A stretch of 22,310 nucleotides of DNA from Bacteroidota bacterium. GTDB lineage: Bacteria; Bacteroidota; Bacteroidia; Bacteroidales; UBA12481. The translations under genes were made by a program, and so were the position numbers. Within the stretch, counting starts at the first letter, position 1. Each line of letters opens with the position of its first letter. Where the stretch lies: contig JAUVKA010000008.1 of assembly GCA_030592205.1 (NCBI GenBank), positions 1 to 22,310 on the forward strand. Direction: 5' to 3'. Shown one piece after another: positions 6,210 to 14,233 of the stretch. The notes beneath the pieces were generated by a model. The model was not told where the DNA came from. It saw nothing but the letters and a program-made list of their open reading frames with translations, and did not search any database.

Positions 6210-8117
6210 TTAGTCTGAAATAATCATCCTTCTAGTTTGGACAAAGTCACCAGCTTTCAGTGTGTAAAAATACACACCCGGCTCCAGTTTGTCGGCCTGC
6301 AGCATATATGTATGATGTCCTGCAGGTTTATTACCTTCTTCAATAAGCATGACCTTACGGCCTGTCAGGTCACTAATTTCAATGCTGACTTCTCCGCTAA
6401 ATCCAAGATCATATTCGATTTGCGTGCGATCAGTGAATGGGTTAGGATAATTTTGATCCAATGAGTTTAAGCTGGAATTCAGATCCACTCCATCAATGAT
6501 ATTACTTTGATCATTAAGGTTAAGGCGGACCATAACATTCCTTTTTCTTACGAAGAGAGATTCAACCCAACTATCATTGTGATGCCCTATGGTTACAGGA
6601 TCATTGACCTTAATGCTTGCATCATGACCGATACCTAAGTTTTTGCCCCGACGGACCAGTGGCTCATCATGATAGTTGTTGTATGAAATACCAGCAATGA
6701 CATTGTCACCTGCATAAAGGAATTCAGTTTCTCCATCCTTATCAAAAGGGAGGGTTATCCATGTGTTGAACATGGCTGAATCCAGCTCAAGTATTTCGGT
6801 GGACAACCATTCTATGGGCTCTTCATCCTCTGGTGGTACCCACCATAGAGTGTACCAAAATTCAATCAAGCCGTCTGCCAGTCCGCCTGTAATGAAACAT
6901 GACACCGAATTTACCTCAGTATCAGCATAAATTGGGAACTTCACTCCCACAAAATGATCAATATTCCAACCTAATTCCCCTACTTCTCCACCATAATGCT
7001 CAAATCCATAAGCCCAGGATAATTCCGCAGATTCATCTGAGCGTGAATATACGCTGTCGGTGATATTGAAGAAAATCTCCCTGCTATTGTCAACAGGGTT
7101 TTCTTCGGTCTCATCCTGAGTGTATTCGTATTTGATGGAGTAATGGCCAAATTCAGAGGGGCTATATGCTCCTTCGACGTTCATAGTATCGATAAGCAGA
7201 GGCTCCAACCAACTTGTAGATGCAGTGGAGTTAAGGATACTCTCATGGTTTTTTTTAATATCCAGGTTGAAGGTTACATTATTCTGGTCAAACTCTCCGA
7301 AATTCAAAACACTGGACTGAAAATTGGTGAAAGAGCCACCGATCTGGGAAATGGGAATGTCGTGTATAAAACTCTCTTCAGTGTCCTCATCACCATCATC
7401 CCATTCAAGTTTGAAATGTTGTATTTGCAGGTCATTGTTATAGGCCTCAGAAAGGCTGAAATCATCTATAACCCAAAAATAAAGGGTTGTTTTCCCCCAA
7501 TGGATCTTAATAATGACTTCAGGGGCTCCGGCTGCTACCTCTGAAATGTTTGCTTCATAGATAACAGGCTGACCAGGTGCTGCATCGTTGGGCCGATCTT
7601 TATGTTGAGTTCCGAAACCACAATCGAATACTGCCCAGTGAACACCGGCATCATTGGAGATATGGACTTCATTGGCTCCGTCGCCGCCATTCATAAAATG
7701 GGTTTCAAATCGTAAAATAACCGAGCTTTTATCACTAAAGTCAAAAGTTGGGAACACAATACTATTGTTGACTTCAGAACGAGGGTCCTTGTAGTTATTA
7801 TAGAGATTCAATTCCAGAGCAAGATGTCCATTCTCTTTTGAAGTAGATTGAAAAGGTGGTTCAGCAGTATATTGGGCTATGATGCTGTCATTAGCCTTCC
7901 ATTGCCAATTGTAACCTATATCATCAGGATCTTCAAGATAGTATCCATCGGGCAGAGTATATCCTTTAGGATCATCCGGGTTTTCCCAGTCAAAATCCTC
8001 ATAATAGAATACTTGACCATCTCCTTTAAGATTATTGGAGTTGGTTTTTTGCTGAGCAAATATCATGGCACCTGACACCATGAAAAGCAAAATTGTAAGG
8101 AGTAAAGTTTTTTTCAT
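6210..8117 (-). CDS. T9SS-sorted secreted protein, acidic paralog 1 of 3, function unknown
   Basis: 635 residues. A signal peptide (MKKTLLLTILLFMVSGAMIFA, cleavage before QQ) precedes an acidic N-terminal region (~35-225) starting VFYYEDFDWENPDDPKGYT and containing DIGYNWQW and FETHFMNGG. This looks like a jelly-roll domain of the choice-of-anchor-J/cleaved-adhesin kind; that assignment is tentative. A second beta-rich region (~230-540) has no match I recognise. The last ~85 residues are a type-A Por sorting domain (LDQNYPNPF, ISDLTGRKV, PGVYFYTLKAG, RRMIISD), so the protein should cross the outer membrane by T9SS and be surface-attached or released. I see no catalytic motif. Two paralogs lie at 9443-11365 and 11528-13459 on the opposite strand. 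It has its own promoter and terminator. Possible roles are adhesion or binding. Confidence 0.85.
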   Translation of the reverse strand: MKKTLLLTILLFMVSGAMIFAQQKTNSNNLKGDGQVFYYEDFDWENPDDPKGYTLPDGYYLEDPDDIGYNWQWKANDSIIAQYTAEPPFQSTSKENGHLALELNLYNNYKDPRSEVNNSIVFPTFDFSDKSSVILRFETHFMNGGDGANEVHISNDAGVHWAVFDCGFGTQHKDRPNDAAPGQPVIYEANISEVAAGAPEVIIKIHWGKTTLYFWVIDDFSLSEAYNNDLQIQHFKLEWDDGDEDTEESFIHDIPISQIGGSFTNFQSSVLNFGEFDQNNVTFNLDIKKNHESILNSTASTSWLEPLLIDTMNVEGAYSPSEFGHYSIKYEYTQDETEENPVDNSREIFFNITDSVYSRSDESAELSWAYGFEHYGGEVGELGWNIDHFVGVKFPIYADTEVNSVSCFITGGLADGLIEFWYTLWWVPPEDEEPIEWLSTEILELDSAMFNTWITLPFDKDGETEFLYAGDNVIAGISYNNYHDEPLVRRGKNLGIGHDASIKVNDPVTIGHHNDSWVESLFVRKRNVMVRLNLNDQSNIIDGVDLNSSLNSLDQNYPNPFTDRTQIEYDLGFSGEVSIEISDLTGRKVMLIEEGNKPAGHHTYMLQADKLEPGVYFYTLKAGDFVQTRRMIISD

Positions 8118-8172
8118 ATTTAATTTGTTTTGGTAATTATTATTGAAGATACTTGTGGATTAACTCTGAGTT

Positions 8173-8203
8173 CAAAAGTAATCAGTTAGGAGGAAAATGC
8201 AAT
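8173..8203 (-). promoter_or_regulatory. Promoter of T9SS paralog 1
   Basis: The minus strand has ATTG (plus 8200-8203), 19 bases, then TACTTTTG (plus 8173-8180), matching the Bacteroidota -33/-7 pattern with one deviation in the -33. The same N19 spacing occurs before the other two paralogs. Confidence 0.6.
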
Positions 8204-8251
8204 TCGTTGAGGAAATAAAAATATCATATTTGCTAAACCGACCTTAATCTG

Positions 8252-9184
8252 TTACAGTAGCATGCTGATGCATACCGGTAAATGATCCGAAAATCCCCCA
8301 TGATAATTACTACCGCCATAGGTTTTGTTAGGCCGGTAATCGTGATATTTCTGATTATAAAATAGCATCCAATCCTTTTTGAAAACCCGGAATGAGTTGG
8401 GTAGAACCCTGCACCCTTCCCTGCTTTCCAAAAGAGCAGGGCTTACAAGAATCTGATCGAATAGGAGCCATTTTCCTCTATAATTAAGAGAACCCTGCTT
8501 ATTCTTGTAGGCATCCCAGGAAAGATTGTGTATAAGTCCGGTTTTGGATCTGTCCTTATCAAGAATGCTCCTTATTGGTGGACTGTCGGGGTCGGCATTA
8601 AAATCTCCCATGACTACTATTTTGGGATCCACTTCTTTTTTAAAGACTTCTTCAATATGATACTTTAAAGTTTTTGAAGCCTCGATTCGTTTCGGCATAC
8701 TAATTTTGGTACCATCTTTTCGAGAAGGCCAGTGATTGATAAAAAAATGTATATTTTCTCCATTTTCAAGATTGCTTATAACATGAAGAATATCACGGGT
8801 TTTATCTCCCGGGTCATTTTCGAAAACCACAGAGCAGGTTTCATGTTCTGTTCTTGGAATCAAATCACGACGGTAGAGGAAGCCAAGGTCAATTCCTCTT
8901 TCGTCCGGGGATTCTTCATGGATAATTCCAACTTCTTTTTCAGTGAGGTTCAGTGCTGTAACCAGGTCTTGCAAAACTTTCCTGTTTTCTACTTCCGCTA
9001 AGCCAACTGCCATTGGCATAGGTTCCTCAACCGCTCGAATAACCTTTGCTAATCGCTGGAGTTTTAAGATGTACCTCCTCTCATTCCACTTAAGTTTTGA
9101 ATCAGGTAAAAAGGCATTGTCATTGACGTAGGGATCGTCCAGGGTATCAAAAAGGTTTTCTACGTTGTAAAAAAGAATTTTCAT
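8252..9184 (-). CDS. Endonuclease/exonuclease/phosphatase family protein
   Basis: 310 residues with all the metal-dependent EEP (DNase I-like) landmarks: FYNVENLFD (Asn7), LAEVEN (Glu64, metal ligand), ERGIDLGFLYR (95-105), INHWPSR (His151), MGDFNADPD (Asp194, Asn196), DQILVS (Asp243) and the terminal SDHLPV (Asp300-His301). The fold cleaves phosphodiester or phosphomonoester bonds; whether the substrate is DNA, RNA or a phospholipid cannot be decided. No signal peptide or membrane segment is seen, so it should be cytoplasmic, unlike its secreted neighbours. It lies 134 bases upstream of paralog 1 on the same strand, but that gene has its own promoter. I see no convincing promoter for this gene in the 258 bases before it. 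The start ATG gives the normal beta-strand onset MKILFYN. Confidence 0.88.
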   Translation of the reverse strand: MKILFYNVENLFDTLDDPYVNDNAFLPDSKLKWNERRYILKLQRLAKVIRAVEEPMPMAVGLAEVENRKVLQDLVTALNLTEKEVGIIHEESPDERGIDLGFLYRRDLIPRTEHETCSVVFENDPGDKTRDILHVISNLENGENIHFFINHWPSRKDGTKISMPKRIEASKTLKYHIEEVFKKEVDPKIVVMGDFNADPDSPPIRSILDKDRSKTGLIHNLSWDAYKNKQGSLNYRGKWLLFDQILVSPALLESREGCRVLPNSFRVFKKDWMLFYNQKYHDYRPNKTYGGSNYHGGFSDHLPVCISMLL

Positions 9185-9376
9185 CAGGAATTACAATATT
9201 TAGTCAGAATTATGGTGCTATCCCGTTTGGTAAACTTAGGGTTTTAGAAATTAATTATACAATGGTGAATTCGTGAGCTGATTCATCTGATTTTTCACTT
9301 ATTCCACATTGAACAATAAGTCTTATAATTGGTACTCATAGCAAAGAATGGAAACCAGTCCGTACTACTTCCCAAA

Positions 9377-9407
9377 ATTGCTTTTCCCAACAGATTTCCT
9401 ATCTTTG
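9377..9407 (+). promoter_or_regulatory. Promoter of T9SS paralog 2
   Basis: ATTG (9377-9380), 19 bases, TATCTTTG (9400-9407), with the ATG 36 bases further on. This matches TTTG-N19-TAnnTTTG in all but the first base. Confidence 0.65.
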
Positions 9408-9442
9408 AAATATTGCTTTTGAATCATTTAAACCTGTTAGCT

Positions 9443-11365
9443 ATGAAAAAATTTACCCTGATTACCGTGGCCTTTTTGATGCTTTTTTGTTTTAGCACCA
9501 CATTGTCGATGGTAGCCCAGACTCACGACCTCAAGGGTAGCGGTGAGGTTTTCTTTTATGAGGATTTTGATTGGGGAAACCCGGATGATCCTAAAGGTTG
9601 GACCATGCCAGATGGATATTATATGGAAGATCCTGATGATATAGGTTACAACTGGCACTGGTGGCCAAATGACAGCTTACGGGCTCAATGGACATTTGAA
9701 CCTCCGTTTCAGTCAAGCTCAAAGGAAAACGGGCATTTGTGCCTTTTCCTCAACCTGTATAACAATTACCTGAGCCCGAGGCTTGTAGTTAACAACAGTA
9801 TCGTATTCCCAATTTTTGACTGCAGTGACAAAAGCTCTGTTATATTGAGTTTTGAGACTCATTTTATGAATTGGGGACAAAATAGTAAAAACGAAGTGCT
9901 TGTCTCTAATGATGGTGTTCGCTGGGCAATAGCGGATTGTGGATATGGTACAAAGCACAAAGACCGGCCTGAAGATATAAAGGCAGGGCAGCCTGTCCTT
10001 TATGAATTAAATATATCAGAGATTGCAGCAGGGGCACCGGAAGTATATGTTAAGATCCGGTGGTCTGAAACACAACTTTACTTCTGGTTAATTGATGATT
10101 TTAAACTTTCCGAAGCTTATGACAATGATTTGAGATTAAAACATGTTAAACTGGAGTGGGATGATGGTAATGTTGATACTGAAGAAAGTTTTTCCTATAT
10201 ATTGCCAAAATCACAGCTGGGGGGAGCTTTTACAAGTTTTGGATCAAGTGTGCTGAATTTTGGTGAGTTTGACCAGAATAACCGTTATCTGGAACTTGAT
10301 ATTTCCAAAAGCAACCAGAGTGTATATAATTTACAAAGTGATAAAACCTGGATTGAACCTCTTATTTTGGACTCTATTAAACTAGATGGTTCATATACCC
10401 CCGAGGAGTATGGCCATTATAAAATAATGTATGAATGGCATCAGGATGAACAGGATATAAGCCCGGAAAACAACAGGAAAGAAATATATTTCCACGTTAC
10501 AGATTCCGTTTACAGCAGGTCGGACGATTCTCCGGAGCTTCCTTTTGCATATAGTTATGATAGATACAGCGAAGGATTTGGAGAAGAATACTGGGAAATT
10601 GATTATTGCCTCGCGAGTATTTTCCCGATTTATGGGGATTGTGAAGTGTCGTCTGTTTCAGCATATATTATGGGTGGATTAGCTGATGGCCTTATTGATT
10701 TCAGGTATGTTATATTCTGGGTTCCCCCACCTGACATGGATCCTCTTGAAGAAGGTCCCATTATGCTTTTGTCAACTGAAAGTGTAGATCTTGACTCATC
10801 CATGTTTAATACCTGGATAACACTTCCTTTTATTAAGGATGGAGAGTCGGAATTCCTTTCTGCCGGTGACTTGGTTTATGCGGGTGTAATGTATAATAAT
10901 TATCATGACGACCAGTGGGACCGCAGGAATAAAAACCTGGAAGTTGGGGTTGATATGTCAGTTCCCCTGAACGATCCTGTTTCTATTGGTTTGGATAATC
11001 TTGGTTGGTATTCAGGAACTTATGTGACAAAGAGAAATCCTATGATTCGCCTAAATCTAAATGATCACGGCAATCTGATTGACGGGGTAGATCTTAGTAA
11101 TAATTTAAACTCCCTTTCACAGAACTATCCAAATCCCTTCCACCAGAGTACTGAGATTAGTTATAAGTTGAACACAGCTGAGAAGGTAAGCATTGAAATT
11201 TCAGATATCAGTGGCCGAATTGTATTGACCATCGATGAGGGTCAAAAATCAGCCGGAGATCATGTATATCATTTATTAGCAGATCAGCTTGAATCGGGTA
11301 TTTATTTCTATACATTGAAAGCTGGACAATTCACCGAAACAAAGAGGATGGTGATATCCGATTAG
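9443..11365 (+). CDS. T9SS-sorted secreted protein, acidic paralog 2 of 3, function unknown
   Basis: 640 residues from the ATG at 9443. This start is preferred over an in-frame GTG/ATG-type start near 9329 because MKKFTLI begins a proper signal peptide (MKKFTLITVAFLMLFCFSTT...), because the context TAGCTATGAAAAAATTTACC is identical in paralog 3, and because the promoter at 9377-9407 lies inside the longer frame. The mature part begins THDLKGSGEVFFYEDFDWGN and repeats the paralog pattern NPDDPKG, PDGYY, EDPDD, GYNWHW, EPPFQSSSKENGHL. It has the same two-part beta-rich body and ends with a T9SS type-A sorting domain (LSQNYPNPFHQSTEISYKL, ISDISGRIV, SGIYFYTLKAGQF, KRMVISD). No enzymatic motif is seen. 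It sits 162 bases upstream of paralog 3, with a terminator between them, so they are separate transcripts. Confidence 0.87.
   Translation: MKKFTLITVAFLMLFCFSTTLSMVAQTHDLKGSGEVFFYEDFDWGNPDDPKGWTMPDGYYMEDPDDIGYNWHWWPNDSLRAQWTFEPPFQSSSKENGHLCLFLNLYNNYLSPRLVVNNSIVFPIFDCSDKSSVILSFETHFMNWGQNSKNEVLVSNDGVRWAIADCGYGTKHKDRPEDIKAGQPVLYELNISEIAAGAPEVYVKIRWSETQLYFWLIDDFKLSEAYDNDLRLKHVKLEWDDGNVDTEESFSYILPKSQLGGAFTSFGSSVLNFGEFDQNNRYLELDISKSNQSVYNLQSDKTWIEPLILDSIKLDGSYTPEEYGHYKIMYEWHQDEQDISPENNRKEIYFHVTDSVYSRSDDSPELPFAYSYDRYSEGFGEEYWEIDYCLASIFPIYGDCEVSSVSAYIMGGLADGLIDFRYVIFWVPPPDMDPLEEGPIMLLSTESVDLDSSMFNTWITLPFIKDGESEFLSAGDLVYAGVMYNNYHDDQWDRRNKNLEVGVDMSVPLNDPVSIGLDNLGWYSGTYVTKRNPMIRLNLNDHGNLIDGVDLSNNLNSLSQNYPNPFHQSTEISYKLNTAEKVSIEISDISGRIVLTIDEGQKSAGDHVYHLLADQLESGIYFYTLKAGQFTETKRMVISD
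11114..11169 (+). repeat. 56-bp identical tract, copy A (within paralog 2)
   Basis: Identical base for base to 13208-13263 in paralog 3. It covers the start of the sorting domain (from SQNYPNPF to SYKL). Flanking codons differ at many synonymous sites, so the identity exceeds what protein conservation requires. Confidence 0.9.
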
Positions 11366-11392
11366 ATCTGGAATATTATTATTCATTATAAG

Positions 11393-11431
11393 AAAACTGA
11401 TGTTGACCTTTAGGCGGACATCAGTTTTTTT
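11393..11431 (+). terminator. Intrinsic terminator of T9SS paralog 2
   Basis: AAAACTGATGT (11393-11403) pairs perfectly with ACATCAGTTTT (11418-11428), followed by further T. The loop contains GTTGACCTT, as in the terminator of paralog 3. Confidence 0.9.
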
Positions 11432-11460
11432 GTAGTGACCTGTTTGTGTTTTTAAGTTCA

Positions 11461-11491
11461 TTTGATTTTCATATCAGTTTCATTAACTTTG
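11461..11491 (+). promoter_or_regulatory. Promoter of T9SS paralog 3
   Basis: TTTG (11461-11464), exactly 19 bases, TAACTTTG (11484-11491): a perfect Bacteroidota -33/-7 pair, with the ATG 37 bases further on. Confidence 0.75.
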
Positions 11492-11527
11492 GATTTACAT
11501 GATATGTATCACTAAAATCTTATAGCT

Positions 11528-13459
11528 ATGAAAAAATTTACCCTGATTTCTGGGGCATTGTTGATGATTTTCTGTTACGTTGGAACATTGTCTATGGTTG
11601 CCCAGACACATGATCTTAAAGGCAATGGAGAGGTATTTTACTCTGAGGATTTCGATTGGGGGAACCCGGATGACCCAAAAGGATGGAGCCTGCCTGATGG
11701 TTATTATTTAGAAGATCCTGATGACCTGGGATATAACTGGCACTGGTATCCGAACGACAGCCTTGTTGCTGAATGGACCTTTGAACCACCATTTCAATCT
11801 ACCTCGAAGGAAAATGGTCACTTATGCAATTTTTCAAATATCTATAATAATTGGGTACCTTTAGGAGATCAGATTAAACTGAACAATGCAATAGTTTTTC
11901 CAACGATTGATTGTAGTGCACGAACCTCGGTGGTTGTCCGCTATGAGACTCATTTCATGAACTACAGCAGTACCAGTGAGCAATATTTGATGGTTTCTAA
12001 TGATGCAGGTGTTCACTGGGCTTATTTTGATGTTGGTTACGGTTGTAAACATAAAGACCGTCCGGAAGACAAACCAGCTGGAATTCCAGCCATTTTTGAA
12101 GCAAACATTTCTGAGGTTGCTGCCGGAGCTCCAGAAGTGATTATTAAATTTTTATGGAGAGGGGCAAGCATGTATTTCTGGTTGATTGATGACTTTACTC
12201 TTGCAGAAGCCTTTGATAATGATTTAAGATTGAAGCATATAGCTCTGGAATGGGATGATGGGGATGTAGATACTAAGGAGAGCTTCACTTATATGATGCC
12301 CAAATCGCAGCTTGGAGGATCTTTTACAGGCTTTCAATCAAGCGTGCTCAATTTTGGTGAATTTGACCAGAATGACAGATTCTTAGAATTAGATATATCC
12401 AAAAACAGCCAGAGTGTTTACAACTTGCAGAGTGAGTCTACATGGATCTCTCCATTAATTCTTGATTCAATCAGCCTTGAAGGATCATACACTCCTGAGG
12501 AATACGGACATTACAAAATCAAATATGCCTGGCATCAATCTGAGCAGGACGTTAGCCCGGAAAACAATATGAAGGAAGTGTTTTTCCATGTAACCGACTC
12601 TGTTTATAGTCGGTCGGATGATGAGCCGGAGCTTCCATGGGCTTATGGATACGAGAGGTACAACGATGGTTTCGGTGAAGAGTATTGGAACATTGATCAC
12701 TTCGTTGGCAGCATATTTCCTATATATGGAGATTGTGAGGTGGAATCCGTTTCTGTATTTATCATGGGAGGACTGGCCGATGGTTTAATCGATTTCCGTT
12801 ATACCCTTTTCTGGGTTCCTCCACCAGAAGAAGATCCAGATAATGAAGGTGCTATTCCAATTCTCTATACTGAATCTGTCGAGCTGGACTCAACAATGTT
12901 CAATACCTGGATTACCCTACCTTTTGAGAAGGATGGTGAATCTGAATTCCTTCTTGCCGATGACCTGGTATATGCAGGAATACAGTATAACAACTACCAC
13001 GACAGCAAATGGGATCGCAGAAATAAGAATATTTTTATAGGCGTGGATATGTCAGTCCCTTTACATGATAAGGTGTCCATTGGGTTTGACCACGCAGGCT
13101 GGAATTCAGGAGTGTTTATCACAAAAAGGAATCCCATGATCCATCTTAACCTTAACGATCATGGTAATCTGATTGACGGCGTAGATCTTAGTAATAATTT
13201 GAGTTCTCTTTCACAGAACTATCCAAATCCCTTCCACCAGAGTACTGAGATTAGTTATAAGTTAAGCTCAGCAGAAAAAGTGTTAATAGAGATTACGGAT
13301 ATCAGCGGACGCACAATCATGACCATTGATGAGGGACAGAAATCAGCCGGAGAACATATTTGTCATATTCAGGCAGACAAACTAGAAGCCGGAATTTACT
13401 TTTACACTCTTCGATCAGGTCAATTTGAAGAGACAAAAAGGATGGTAATTGCTGAATAG
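11528..13459 (+). CDS. T9SS-sorted secreted protein, acidic paralog 3 of 3, function unknown
   Basis: 643 residues. The signal peptide is MKKFTLISGALLMIFCYVGT..., and the mature part starts at about THDLKGNGEVFYSEDFDWGN. It is closest to paralog 2 throughout (shared GDCEVxSVSxxIMGGLADGLIDF, TFEPPFQS, LDISKxxQSVYNLQS) and more distant from paralog 1. The N-terminal region resembles a cleaved-adhesin/choice-of-anchor-J beta-sandwich (tentative), and the second beta-rich region is unassigned. The sorting domain begins LSQNYPNPFHQSTEISYKL and ends KRMVIAE, predicting T9SS export. Acidic clusters such as DWGNPDDPKG and EDPDDLGYNW could bind calcium; this is inference only. No catalytic signature is seen. 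The gene has its own promoter and terminator. Its linker to the sorting domain carries 56 bases identical to paralog 2. Confidence 0.87.
   Translation: MKKFTLISGALLMIFCYVGTLSMVAQTHDLKGNGEVFYSEDFDWGNPDDPKGWSLPDGYYLEDPDDLGYNWHWYPNDSLVAEWTFEPPFQSTSKENGHLCNFSNIYNNWVPLGDQIKLNNAIVFPTIDCSARTSVVVRYETHFMNYSSTSEQYLMVSNDAGVHWAYFDVGYGCKHKDRPEDKPAGIPAIFEANISEVAAGAPEVIIKFLWRGASMYFWLIDDFTLAEAFDNDLRLKHIALEWDDGDVDTKESFTYMMPKSQLGGSFTGFQSSVLNFGEFDQNDRFLELDISKNSQSVYNLQSESTWISPLILDSISLEGSYTPEEYGHYKIKYAWHQSEQDVSPENNMKEVFFHVTDSVYSRSDDEPELPWAYGYERYNDGFGEEYWNIDHFVGSIFPIYGDCEVESVSVFIMGGLADGLIDFRYTLFWVPPPEEDPDNEGAIPILYTESVELDSTMFNTWITLPFEKDGESEFLLADDLVYAGIQYNNYHDSKWDRRNKNIFIGVDMSVPLHDKVSIGFDHAGWNSGVFITKRNPMIHLNLNDHGNLIDGVDLSNNLSSLSQNYPNPFHQSTEISYKLSSAEKVLIEITDISGRTIMTIDEGQKSAGEHICHIQADKLEAGIYFYTLRSGQFEETKRMVIAE
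13208..13263 (+). repeat. 56-bp identical tract, copy B (within paralog 3)
   Basis: Second copy of the tract at 11114-11169. A further 20 identical bases (GTAGATCTTAGTAATAATTT) lie a few bases upstream in both genes. Confidence 0.9.
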
Positions 13460-13513
13460 GGAAACCCTTCATATTCCTATACGAAAGGTTTTATAATTAC
13501 TAATTTGTTTTTT

Positions 13514-13551
13514 AAAACTGGTGTTGACCTTATGGCCAGCACCAGTTTTTT
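13514..13551 (+). terminator. Intrinsic terminator of T9SS paralog 3
   Basis: AAAACTGGTG (13514-13523) pairs with CACCAGTTTT (13540-13549) and is followed by TT. Stem and loop resemble the terminator of paralog 2, so the terminator was copied with the gene. Confidence 0.88.
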
Positions 13552-13757
13552 ATTTGCAATGGAAAAAAAGTGTAAATGCCGGGGTTACTTTATGGTGGTT
13601 TTCGGAATTAACTATTGAATTAGGGACTCAATCATATTTGATGGTCCAGTTTCGAATCAAGAACCGAAACATTTCAAGACGTATTATTTTTTATTATTTA
13701 TTGACAGGAGAAGTGCCTGTGTGACCTTGTTGGGGAACAAGATTAATTAGGATTTTT

Positions 13758-13772
13758 ATGAGGAAGAGTTAA
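13758..13772 (+). other. Minimal ORF (MRKS) at leader copy 1
   Basis: ATG AGG AAG AGT TAA placed at exactly the same spacing from TTAATTAGGATT as the start codon of the large gene. Translation is not established. Confidence 0.3.
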
Positions 13773-13880
13773 CAGCGTTTTTTTCAAGAACCAAAAACGA
13801 ACCTTCTCGTTTAAAACCTCACGGAACAGGAACTTTTCAGTCGAAGTGAAACATTAGCTAACTAGTTAATTGGGATTATT

Positions 13881-13931
13881 ATGCAGAAAAAACTTCATCT
13901 GCTAAATTTGTTTTTCAAAGTTCACCCATGA
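13881..13931 (+). other. 16-residue ORF at leader copy 2, signal-peptide-like
   Basis: MQKKLHLLNLFFKVHP-stop follows TTAATTGGGATT and three bases, the same context as the large gene. The peptide resembles the beginning of a signal peptide (compare MKKLLQTLFIFVLL), so it is either the stump of a deleted secreted-protein gene or a leader peptide. A TAAATTTG promoter-like box lies inside it at 13903-13910. Confidence 0.4.
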
Positions 13932-14179
13932 TTATGGTGGCCCTGGTTTATAAATGATTGTTAACCAGTTGTATCCAGGACCGCCCTAACGAAGATCATA
14001 TTTGAGATTTATTGTTTTTATTTGAATCAAGAACCACCCTTACAGAACCTTTCAAATCTCTAACAAATCTCAGGTAGGCTAGCGGAGAACCTTACAAACA
14101 TACATTAAACAACTTATTAGAGAACCATACTGAGAAGATACATAGTACTTTACATATTTTAGAGAACCGCTCTATTTAA

Positions 14180-14202
14180 GGAGTCTGTTTCCAACAGATT
14201 CC
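14180..14202 (+). promoter_or_regulatory. Strong 5'-UTR hairpin before the large T9SS gene
   Basis: GGAGTCTGTT (14180-14189) pairs with AACAGATTCC (14193-14202), 10 pairs with one G-U and a TCC loop, ending 31 bases before the ATG. No U-tract follows, so it is not a simple terminator. Effects on mRNA stability or initiation are possible. Confidence 0.5.
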
Positions 14203-14233
14203 ATTATTAACAAAACAGTTAATTAGGATTGTC

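Noticed and set aside
7143..7544. 133-codon plus-strand open frame inside paralog 1
   Set aside because: Antisense shadow with no recognisable features; the minus-strand frame has clear paralogs.
8252..9184. Operon or toxin-effector link between the EEP nuclease and the secreted paralogs
   Set aside because: The nuclease has no signal peptide, and paralog 1 has its own promoter; adjacency is the only evidence.
9329..9442. 38-residue N-terminal extension of T9SS paralog 2
   Set aside because: It would bury the signal peptide and overlap the promoter; paralog 3 starts at the equivalent ATG with an identical context.
13521..13724. 67-codon open frame after paralog 3
   Set aside because: It starts inside the terminator stem, has no family features, and overlaps leader copy 1.
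13631..14233. CRISPR array or attC-like integron sites in the repeated intergenic region
   Set aside because: Repeat blocks are short, unequal in spacing and tied to ATG codons; there is no regular spacer structure, cas gene or integrase.
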